Of a stretch of DNA of 5,072 nt, positions 1-5,072 are shown piece by piece. Position numbers and translations under genes: made by a program. Where the stretch lies: contig DJCX01000027.1 of the NCBI GenBank assembly GCA_002430755.1, positions 1,439-6,510 on the forward strand, given 5' to 3'. The notes beneath the pieces are model-generated. The model was not told the origin of the DNA and did not search any database. It worked only from the letters and a program-made list of their open reading frames with translations. The stretch comes from Flavobacteriales bacterium UBA5939. GTDB taxonomy: Bacteria > Bacteroidota > Bacteroidia > Flavobacteriales > Schleiferiaceae. Every line of letters begins with the position of its first letter. Within the stretch, counting starts at the first letter, position 1.

Positions 1-1398
1 GTTGAACACTTGATCGGTAATCACTGCAATGCCTTTAGAGTGACAGCTATCTACAAACTCTTTGAACTTATCAGGCGTACCGTAGTACTTGTCAACTGCC
101 ATGTGAAACGAAGGGTTATAGCCCCATGAAGAGTTGCCTTCAAATTCAGAATTTGGCATCAATTCAATGGCGTTCACACCCAAGCGCGCGATGTAATCTA
201 GGGTATCTATGACCGTCTGGTAGTTGCGGGTAGTCACAAAGTCACGGATGAGCAACTCATAGATGACCAACTCTTCTTGCGGCGGCGATTGGAAGTTGGT
301 ATTCTTCCATTGGTAAGGCGTCTTCGCGGTTTCATACAAGGAGACGTTACCCGTAGTTTTTCCTGCCGGATAAGCCGGTAAGTTGGGGTAGGTAGACGAA
401 GAAATGTACCCGTCGTTCCAAGGGTCCAAGATTAAGGTAGAGAAAGGATCCGCCACGCGAAGCTGACCGTCGATCAGGTACTGGTAAGTAAACGGCTGGC
501 CTGCTGGCACAGTGAGCTCCTTAAACCACCAAGCGCCCCCCGGCGTTCTAGTCATTGCGTTTTCAGGCTCTGGCAAATAGTCGTTCACAGAAGTGAGCAC
601 ATACACACGGCTCTTGCCCGGTGCGTACAGCTTGAAAAATACAGTTGTGTCGTTCAGCTCGTTCAGCCCCATTTCCATTCCGCCCGGTAATGTTGCGACT
701 TGTAGCGGCGGTTCTACCGCGTATTGGATAGTATCGTAAACCGTTGTTGAGCTGTCGGTTGCTTCAAGAATAACGGTGTGCATGCCCGGCACGGTGTCAC
801 TCAGGTAGAATGTTTCTTGCTTCGAGGAATCCTGGAAGACCAAGGTACCGTTATCATAGACTTTTAAATCACAGAACCTAGAAGCTGCCACGACGGTCTC
901 TAGAGAATCTGTAGGAGCAATCAAAAGCGTGCTTTCGGGCTTCATGAATTGGGCGATTAAGCCGGCATTGGCTGGATAAATGTCGTAGTAGATGTCCGAA
1001 CCGTCTGCTGCACGACCCACCACTGTTCCGTTGGCGTTACGGAATACAAAAGCCAATTTTTGAACGGTTACGTTGCTGCCAAAACCGTAATACGTTGGGA
1101 TGTGGTATTCCAACTTGTGAAGGTTGTTTCCCAGAGAAGTCATCAAAACGTTGGGGTCAGCTGTACCCCAGTTTCCTTGAACGTGCTTCCAATCTGTAGG
1201 CGTTGTACTTGCGTTGGTTATCAAACCGGCATGTGCATACACCGGTGTGTAGCCCGTTAACGCACCATTTCCTTCCGTTGCGTCGTAGATGACCGTAATG
1301 GTATCGTTCTGTGACGGAAATGCAGGAGTAATATTCAGAATCTGTCCTTGGACAAAAAAGGACATCGCAGTAAAGGCTGTAATGGCAAAAGCTCTCAT
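1..1398 (-). CDS. Secreted GH13 alpha-amylase-family glycoside hydrolase, N-terminal part (partial)
   Basis: The frame is open for 466 codons from the ATG at 1398-1396 to base 1, so the C-terminus is missing. Residues 1-18 are a signal peptide (Arg2, a hydrophobic stretch, cleavage probably before QILNITPAF). A beta-rich N-terminal domain follows, containing HAGLIT and DWKHVQGNW, a pattern I recall from Bacteroidota amylases. Around residues 245-340 lies a CBM48/E-set-like domain (FFKLYAPGKSRVYVL, then TYQYLIDGQLRVADPFS and ILDPWND). The catalytic barrel begins at VIYELLIRDF (378-387), continues with NAIELMPNSEFEGNSSWGYNP (409-429), and the window ends within GH13 conserved region I, TDQVFN (461-466). 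The nucleophile and acid/base residues lie outside the window. The family acts on alpha-glucans such as starch or glycogen, and export points to extracellular or surface use. A T9SS tail is likely by analogy but cannot be seen. Upstream codons in frame contain stops (TAA, TGA), which supports this start. The exact specificity (amylase, pullulanase or neopullulanase) is unresolved. Confidence 0.9.
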   Translation of the reverse strand, partial: MRAFAITAFTAMSFFVQGQILNITPAFPSQNDTITVIYDATEGNGALTGYTPVYAHAGLITNASTTPTDWKHVQGNWGTADPNVLMTSLGNNLHKLEYHIPTYYGFGSNVTVQKLAFVFRNANGTVVGRAADGSDIYYDIYPANAGLIAQFMKPESTLLIAPTDSLETVVAASRFCDLKVYDNGTLVFQDSSKQETFYLSDTVPGMHTVILEATDSSTTVYDTIQYAVEPPLQVATLPGGMEMGLNELNDTTVFFKLYAPGKSRVYVLTSVNDYLPEPENAMTRTPGGAWWFKELTVPAGQPFTYQYLIDGQLRVADPFSTLILDPWNDGYISSSTYPNLPAYPAGKTTGNVSLYETAKTPYQWKNTNFQSPPQEELVIYELLIRDFVTTRNYQTVIDTLDYIARLGVNAIELMPNSEFEGNSSWGYNPSFHMAVDKYYGTPDKFKEFVDSCHSKGIAVITDQVFN

Positions 1399-1602
1399 CT
1401 CAACTTTTTAGTTTCAGTAGTCGTTTCAACGTTGGCCATAAAGTTACGGCATCTTTGCTTGTGCTACCCCCCGACTTATGACCGGGACTTTCCTCTATTT
1501 ATCTTTAATCGGCAGGTCAATTACGCAGTCCGATGCCTTAAAAATCAATAGCGTGATTGCCAATATCTATAAGAAGGCCTTGAGCCAATACATAGAAGCT
1601 AT
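1399..1602. other. Divergent intergenic region between the amylase and the small-gene cluster
   Basis: About 200 bases lie between the divergently transcribed amylase and the plus-strand cluster. I see no convincing gene here. The amylase side has a 5' leader with the short inverted repeat AACTAAAAAGTT just before its ATG, the 8-bp palindrome CAACGTTG (1427-1434), and a poor match to the Bacteroidota -7 element (TAACTTTA, minus strand, 1446-1439) with no TTG at the right distance. The amylase promoter is therefore unresolved. A CCCG/CGGG inverted repeat near 1470-1486 could form a short hairpin on either strand, but it is not followed by a T-run. Confidence 0.4.
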
Positions 1603-1610
1603 TACATTTG
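1580..1610 (+). promoter_or_regulatory. Bacteroidota-type promoter (TTG / TACATTTG) for the three-gene cluster
   Basis: TTG at 1580-1582 and TACATTTG at 1603-1610 match the Bacteroidota primary-sigma consensus (-33 TTG, -7 TAnnTTTG) with 20 bases between them. The transcript should start around 1615-1618, leaving a leader of only about 12-14 bases before the ATG at 1629. This placement rules against translation from the in-frame TTG at 1608, which would overlap the -7 element itself. Confidence 0.75.
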
Positions 1611-1628
1611 GAGCAAAATAACAGACCT

Positions 1629-1883
1629 ATGAAAATCCCCTTTATCAAGCATTTGGTTGACTTTGTCGAGAAGAACGATGTGGATTACATCCACGAAACC
1701 ATCGAGGTTTTAGAATCTATGGCAGATGTGCCAACGTTGAAAGACGAAGAAATGGAAGTCATTGGCGAATTGATCTCTAACCTTTACGGAGCGGTTGAGG
1801 TACAGAAAGAAATCGCACAGGGCACTGCCAAAAAAGATGCTTTAAATGGATTTATGAAGCGTGTTTTGGGATCAATTAACTAA
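1629..1883 (+). CDS. Conserved small Bacteroidota protein (possibly DUF6952 family)
   Basis: This is an 84-residue, probably cytosolic protein with no signal peptide or membrane segment. It starts MKIPFIKHLVDFVEKND, has a predominantly helical, acidic middle (HETIEVLESMADVP, KDEEMEVIGELISNLYGAVEV) and ends with a basic helix (ALNGFMKRVLGSIN). The pattern resembles a small flavobacterial family that I recall as DUF6952, and the function is unknown. The family name is from memory and not verified. The ATG at 1629 is chosen over the in-frame TTG at 1608 because that TTG is part of the promoter -7 element. The gene is first in a plus-strand cluster and is followed after 26 bases by the YbjQ gene, so the two are likely cotranscribed. 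In other flavobacteria such genes may lie near thioredoxin or peroxiredoxin genes, but none is visible here. Confidence 0.8.
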   Translation: MKIPFIKHLVDFVEKNDVDYIHETIEVLESMADVPTLKDEEMEVIGELISNLYGAVEVQKEIAQGTAKKDALNGFMKRVLGSIN

Positions 1884-1909
1884 TTTAATTAGACCAAAAA
1901 ACATACATC

Positions 1910-2224
1910 ATGATTACCACAACCACCTCCACTGTTCCAGGAAAAGAAATTTCTGAAATCTTAGGCATTGCTCGCGGCTCCACCGTTCGCGCCAGAAACA
2001 TCGGCCGAGACATTTTCGCCGGCTTAAAAAACATCGTCGGTGGCGAAATAGAGGAATACACGAAGCTCCAAGCCCAAAGCCGTGAACAAGCGATGCAACG
2101 CATGTTGCAAGACGCAGAGCGACTAGGCGCTGATGCGGTCATCAACGTTCGTTTTGGCACGTCCATGGTTATGCAAGGCGCAGCTGAAATGCTCGCCTAC
2201 GGCACAGCAGTAAAACTCAAATAA
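1910..2224 (+). CDS. ybjQ: YbjQ / UPF0145 (DUF74) family protein
   Basis: This 104-residue protein is close to the usual length of the YbjQ/UPF0145 family (about 105 residues). Family hallmarks are visible in order: the N-terminal strand ending TVPGKEISEILGIARGSTV (8-26), the segment RARNIGRDIFAGLKNIVGGE (27-46), the EIEEYT turn followed by a helix with SREQAMQRMLQDAERLGADA (57-76), and the core strand VINVRF (77-82) with the closing strand EMLAYGTAVKL. It should be a small soluble alpha/beta protein. Some databases label the family a heavy-metal-binding domain, but no Cys/His cluster is present here and the function is unknown. The start ATG follows an A-rich stretch (ccaaaaaacatacatc), usual for Bacteroidota translation initiation. 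No separate promoter is evident in the 26 bases after the preceding gene. The stop codon overlaps the start of the next small gene. Confidence 0.93.
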   Translation: MITTTTSTVPGKEISEILGIARGSTVRARNIGRDIFAGLKNIVGGEIEEYTKLQAQSREQAMQRMLQDAERLGADAVINVRFGTSMVMQGAAEMLAYGTAVKLK

Positions 2225-2346
2225 TGCCCGCGGCATTGCTAATTAATATCGCTGTGTGGGCTTTTATCCTTATCGCTTGTGTTGTTTTAGGCATTCGAGC
2301 CTACAACAAGCGCAGTGAAGAAGATTTCGAAAAGCGGGATAATTAG
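2224..2346 (+). CDS. 40-aa single-pass membrane microprotein coupled to ybjQ
   Basis: ATG at 2224-2226 overlaps the last base of the ybjQ stop (TAATG), and the frame closes at TAG 2344-2346, giving 40 residues. Residues 4-24 (ALLINIAVWAFILIACVVLG) form one hydrophobic segment with a small polar break at Asn8. A short charged tail follows (IRAYNKRSEEDFEKRDN) with a basic cluster directly after the membrane span, suggesting N-out/C-in orientation. The overlapping stop-start arrangement suggests translational coupling to ybjQ. I do not recognise the family. It is superficially like other tiny inner-membrane proteins such as CcoQ/CcoS, but there is no cytochrome oxidase context. It is short enough to be missed by routine gene calling. 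Support comes from the coupling, a clear membrane segment with a charged tail, and the frame filling the entire gap up to the convergent gene. Confidence 0.7.
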   Translation: MPAALLINIAVWAFILIACVVLGIRAYNKRSEEDFEKRDN

Positions 2347-2347
2347 A

Positions 2348-4045
2348 TTACCTCGAAATTATCAGCTCCTTAAATAAGAACTTGCCTTCGGCGCTAAACC
2401 TCAAGAGGTATGGACCCGACGGTAACGCCGATACATTCATTTTAGAGTCTTCTAGCCTCCCTGTTAGTACGGTTAATCCTACTGGGTTTATAACTTCGTA
2501 TTGGACGCCGTCATTCAATCCCCTAACTTCTATCTCGTATGCTGAAGGATTGGGGTATATGGAAACGTCATTCGCTAAGTCCTCCAATGAAAGTCCGTTT
2601 ACATCAACCGTAAGCGAATCTCTACTCACAGACAAAATGAAATTTGACCCGTCTTTGAGCTTAACAGCCTCCGCCAACAAAAATCCTGGACCGTTAGAAG
2701 TTGCTCCCCACTCAACTTGAATGGAGTCGTGTTGACCTACGGTAATTGTACCGTTTGTGCATATCCAAGAAATAGAATCGTAAAATTGTCCGTTTACCAC
2801 ATAATAGTCGCTTGGCGATCCTACGTAAACATACCCTGTGTCTCCAACTAAATCGATATCCGGAATAGGAATGTTGAGCAGCACAGTATCTATTAAAGGT
2901 TCGCCACAATCTCCTCGGTTTGCAAAATTGCCGTGTTGTGTAAAATAGACCTTCCATACACCCGGGAGATCTATAGAGTCTGTGCGTAAAAACAGTTCAC
3001 TGTTTGAGCCTGAATAGTGGATACCGTTAATCCCAGATGTGTCGCCATTTGGACTAACTAGACAAACGATGTTTGAGTCAAGACTGTGTGAAGTGATGCT
3101 TATGTTTTCCTTGAGGTTGACATAAACGCTATCTGAGTACAATGTCGACGACGCATAATTTGCACTTATACCATACATGCTGGGCGTGTAGTTGTCGGTA
3201 AAATCTAACATAATCTCCCTATTGGTAACGCCCATAATTTTAGGAACATTATTTGTGTCTTTTGCCCATTCAATAATTCGAACCGTGAGTAGGTTAAACT
3301 GTGCTGAATCGTTTTTAACCATTAAGACCCTATTGTTTGCATCAAGGGTATATTCTCCGCCTGGACCTAAAGGAGTAGCATTAGTATATCCGTTAGTTGT
3401 ATCGTAATCGATATTGTACATATTCAAGAAATACTGACTCATCGAGCCCTTCTTGCTTGGTATTATTGAAAATGAAAGGCTGTCTCCATCAGGGTCGGGT
3501 GAACATATCTCTACGGGAGTTGGTGTGTTTATTGGAGCACTGAAATATTCACCCGAGTATTGTGGACTATTGTTGTACGCTCTAACACCCGAACGACCCG
3601 TTAAAATGATGGCCCGTACATACTGATTAGGAACCCCTCCAGTCGTGTCTATATTTGCAATGTATGGCACACGACAGCACCAGTTGTGGACAAATTCATA
3701 TTGAGAATATGGATCTAGGTCTATGGTCTGTTTCCAACGCATTCTGTTGTAGTTGTAATCATCATTACACTTCGATTGTTTCCCAACCTGAAGCACAGAA
3801 GACATCGAAACTTGGGGATAAGGCGCGGCTTGGCTCACTTTTCTGTAGCGGCCAAAAGAGGTAGACGTCGAGCCTGCCCAACCTGAGTCTGAAGAATAAT
3901 TGAAATACACATCGTATTTAACTGTTCCATCCGTATTTAGACCAACATATTCGAAAGAAAACGCTCCACCGAGATCAACTTGGAGTTGCGCGGAACACAC
4001 ATGAGAAAAGGAAAGGAGTACAACTGAAAGTAATAGCTTTTTCAT
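2348..4045 (-). CDS. T9SS-exported surface protein with Ig/PKD-like domains and C-terminal sorting domain
   Basis: This complete gene encodes 565 residues. A Sec signal peptide is clear (MKKLLLSVVLLSFSHVCSA, cleavage before QLQVDLGG). Residues 20-290 resemble the N-terminal module of large Bacteroidota surface proteins: GGAFSFEYVG at the start, IDLDPYSQYEFVHNWCCR (108-125), YNNSP (157-161), CSPDPDGDSLSF (181-192) and TNREIMLDF (274-282). In relatives this last stretch reads approximately as mRDIQxxV. Two beta-sandwich domains follow, an Ig-like one (about 300-395) and a PKD-like one (about 396-482, with SISWICTNGTITVG and VEWG). The T9SS type A sorting domain occupies about 488-565, with YPNP at 497-500 and GPYLLRFSAEGKFLFKELIISR at the end. 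It is expected to cross the outer membrane by T9SS, lose the tail and be surface-attached or released. The role is probably adhesin-like or structural, and no catalytic domain is visible. Base composition is visibly more AT-rich than in the flanking genes. Confidence 0.9.
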   Translation of the reverse strand: MKKLLLSVVLLSFSHVCSAQLQVDLGGAFSFEYVGLNTDGTVKYDVYFNYSSDSGWAGSTSTSFGRYRKVSQAAPYPQVSMSSVLQVGKQSKCNDDYNYNRMRWKQTIDLDPYSQYEFVHNWCCRVPYIANIDTTGGVPNQYVRAIILTGRSGVRAYNNSPQYSGEYFSAPINTPTPVEICSPDPDGDSLSFSIIPSKKGSMSQYFLNMYNIDYDTTNGYTNATPLGPGGEYTLDANNRVLMVKNDSAQFNLLTVRIIEWAKDTNNVPKIMGVTNREIMLDFTDNYTPSMYGISANYASSTLYSDSVYVNLKENISITSHSLDSNIVCLVSPNGDTSGINGIHYSGSNSELFLRTDSIDLPGVWKVYFTQHGNFANRGDCGEPLIDTVLLNIPIPDIDLVGDTGYVYVGSPSDYYVVNGQFYDSISWICTNGTITVGQHDSIQVEWGATSNGPGFLLAEAVKLKDGSNFILSVSRDSLTVDVNGLSLEDLANDVSIYPNPSAYEIEVRGLNDGVQYEVINPVGLTVLTGRLEDSKMNVSALPSGPYLLRFSAEGKFLFKELIISR

Positions 4046-4065
4046 AATTGTACTTTTAAGTAGAG

Positions 4066-4073
4066 AAAAGTTA
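4066..4073 (-). promoter_or_regulatory. Possible -7 element for the surface-protein gene
   Basis: On the minus strand TAACTTTT matches TAnnTTTG except for the last base, and lies 20 bases before the ATG at 4045, about the same distance as the good promoter ahead of the gene at 1629. No TTG is present at the expected -33 distance, so this is a weak call. Confidence 0.25.
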
Positions 4074-4123
4074 CACCTTATGAAAGCGTTACTTGTTTCA
4101 TTTTGACCCTAATGTGTTAATAA

Positions 4124-4146
4124 TAAGGTAGTTGTGTTTTACCTTA
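4124..4146 (-). terminator. Possible weak intrinsic terminator after the ABC ATPase gene
   Basis: A perfect 7-bp inverted repeat (TAAGGTA, 9-base loop, TACCTTA) lies about 30 bases after the ABC gene stop codon. On the minus strand it is followed by TTATTAACA, which is T-rich but not a continuous T-run. The stem is AT-rich. It could end the ABC transcript before the surface-protein gene, which reads in the same direction, but the structure is weak. Confidence 0.4.
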
Positions 4147-4176
4147 ATGTAAGGCGCCTCAGCATCCGAATCGCTC

Positions 4177-5072
4177 CTAGGAAAGCTGCTGAATACGATC
4201 GCACATGTACCGAATAACATCGGGGTCGTGAGAGATGAAAATCATACTCAGGCCCCGATTTTTTTTGATCCCATTCAGAAGATTAAGCACCTGTGCTTGA
4301 ACACTCACGTCTAAGGCGCTGACACTTTCATCACATATCAATACTGTTGGATCTGCTGCCAAGGCTCTAGCAATGCCTATGCGCTGGCGCTGGCCGCCGG
4401 AGAAGTCCTTGGGCTTTTTGCTGAGGTCGGAAGGGTGCAAGCCTACTTCTTGCAACAGGGCGGATGCTTTTTCCTTGCGCCCCACAGCGGAGAGCTCTGG
4501 AGCGTGATGGGAAAGGACTTGGTTGAGAATGCGGCCTATGGTATGGCTTCGGTTTAGAGCGGATGAAGGGTCTTGGAAAATGAATTGGACCCGGCCTTCA
4601 TTGCCTTCAAAATTTCGAATGGAAAAGCTCGATGGAACGAGGTCTACTACTGCCCTTCCAATGCTGCTCTTCCCGCTTCCCGAGGGTCCTATAAGGCCTA
4701 GTGTTTCACCGGTGTTCAGCGTTACATCAAGGTCTTGTACGACCCATTTTGTCGATTTCTTCCAGCCTTTGCGTACCGTATATCCTATGTTCAGCCCTTC
4801 AATGTGTAGGGCCTTAGAATCGGTTTTTGTAGCAACTAGTTTGGTCGCTTTTGGGGCGCCATTGCCTTCCAAGAAATCCGATAGAACGGGCAATGGGTAG
4901 GGACGGCCGCTCTTAGGAGGACGACACGCCAGTAGGCCCTTGGTATAGGGATGCTTGGGCGCATTGAATACTTCTTTTGCAGCGCCCTGCTCGACCGTTT
5001 TGCCTTTGTACAGGACCACGACACGATCGGAGAATTCAGAGACGACTTCAAGATCGTGGGAGATGAACCACA
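4177..5072 (-). CDS. Tandem-ATPase ABC transporter subunit, oligopeptide (YejF/Opp-Dpp) type, C-terminal part (partial)
   Basis: The frame is open from the right edge to TAG at 4179-4177, giving 297 visible residues. The first 17 residues, WFISHDLEVVSEFSDRV, are the H-loop end of a first ATPase domain, so the protein is a fusion of two ATPase domains whose N-terminal part lies beyond base 5072. NAPKHPYTKGLL (about 36-47) is the oligopeptide-family signature that follows the first domain. The second domain (about 88-297) carries Walker A GPSGSGKSS (128-136), Q-loop FIFQDPSSALN with Gln166, ABC signature FSGGQ (223-227), Walker B VLICDES (243-249), the D-loop SALDVS and the H-loop FISHD with His281. 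These subunits power peptide or related solute uptake at the inner membrane. The valine at 5019-5017 is not a start, since the frame continues upstream with family sequence. Oddly, the protein ends only 16 residues after the H-loop histidine, without the usual C-terminal region. No permease gene is in view. Confidence 0.92.
   Translation of the reverse strand, partial: WFISHDLEVVSEFSDRVVVLYKGKTVEQGAAKEVFNAPKHPYTKGLLACRPPKSGRPYPLPVLSDFLEGNGAPKATKLVATKTDSKALHIEGLNIGYTVRKGWKKSTKWVVQDLDVTLNTGETLGLIGPSGSGKSSIGRAVVDLVPSSFSIRNFEGNEGRVQFIFQDPSSALNRSHTIGRILNQVLSHHAPELSAVGRKEKASALLQEVGLHPSDLSKKPKDFSGGQRQRIGIARALAADPTVLICDESVSALDVSVQAQVLNLLNGIKKNRGLSMIFISHDPDVIRYMCDRIQQLS

Noticed and set aside
1439..1446. 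TAACTTTA on the minus strand as a -7 promoter element for the amylase.
   Set aside because: The last consensus base is wrong and there is no TTG at the -33 distance, so it is not listed as a promoter.
1404..1495. GAGGAAAGTCC on the minus strand at 1495-1485, identical to the conserved 5' core of bacterial RNase P RNA (CR-I).
   Set aside because: Only about 90 bases remain before the amylase start, far too little for the RNA (roughly 350 bases), and the following sequence does not continue with the expected pattern. Treated as chance.
1446..1545. GGCATC/GATGCC inverted repeat on the minus strand about 85 bases apart, which could close a structured leader RNA (riboswitch) upstream of the amylase.
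   Set aside because: A 6-bp match over this distance is expected by chance, and no known riboswitch core is recognisable between the arms.
1348..1551. Plus-strand frame of 67 codons spanning the amylase start and the divergent intergenic region.
   Set aside because: It overlaps the amylase signal-peptide coding sequence, has no promoter or initiation context and resembles no protein I know.
1885..2166. Open frame of about 93 codons on the minus strand opposite ybjQ.
   Set aside because: It is the antisense shadow of a well-supported family gene, and its translation has no recognisable features and an unlikely Met/Ser/Arg-rich composition.
2382..3864. Several 70-110 codon frames on the plus strand, and one in another minus-strand frame, within the surface-protein gene.
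   Set aside because: All are shadows of the continuous 565-codon gene, which has a signal peptide and sorting domain.
4151..4160. GGCGCC-centred palindrome (AGGCGCCT) just after the ABC gene stop.
   Set aside because: Eight bases without spacing or repetition elsewhere is too short to support an operator or recombination site.
4523..4900. Open frame of 125 codons on the plus strand opposite the ABC ATPase.
   Set aside because: It lies entirely antisense to the Walker A and linker region of a clear ABC protein and its translation looks like a composition artefact.

Overview
The window looks like chromosomal DNA of a Bacteroidota, most likely Flavobacteriales. It carries a C-terminal type IX secretion (T9SS) sorting domain with the YPNP motif, a Bacteroidota-type promoter (TTG, about 20 bp, TAnnTTTG), A-rich sequence instead of Shine-Dalgarno sites before the starts, and small proteins that I recall from this phylum. 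No rRNA, tRNA, CRISPR array, insertion sequence or phage gene was seen.

Layout. (1) Bases 1-1398, minus strand: the N-terminal 466 residues of a secreted GH13 alpha-amylase-family enzyme, with a signal peptide, an N-terminal beta-rich domain, a CBM48/E-set-like domain and the start of the catalytic barrel. It runs off the left edge just as conserved region I is reached. (2) Bases 1399-1628: a divergent intergenic region holding a good promoter for the rightward genes. (3) Bases 1629-2346, plus strand: a compact three-gene cluster made of an 84-aa conserved Bacteroidota protein (possibly DUF6952), a 104-aa YbjQ/UPF0145 protein, and a 40-aa single-pass membrane protein whose ATG overlaps the ybjQ stop codon by one base. 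(4) Bases 2348-4045, minus strand: a 565-aa T9SS-exported surface protein with a signal peptide, a DPDGDSL-containing N-terminal module, two Ig/PKD-like domains and a C-terminal sorting domain. It converges on the small-gene cluster with one base between the stop codons. (5) Bases 4046-4176: an intergenic region with a possible weak terminator hairpin. (6) Bases 4177-5072, minus strand: the C-terminal part of a tandem-ATPase ABC transporter subunit of the oligopeptide (Opp/Dpp/YejF) type, running off the right edge. Its second ATPase domain stops unusually early after the H-loop.

The genes do not form one recognisable pathway. The amylase and the surface protein belong to the exported, polymer-using and surface-attached side of Bacteroidota biology, and the ABC ATPase to peptide uptake. 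The small plus-strand genes look like one transcription unit of unknown function. I see no clear new biological system. The most interesting points are the translationally coupled membrane microprotein after ybjQ, the one-base convergent junction, and the shortened ABC ATPase.
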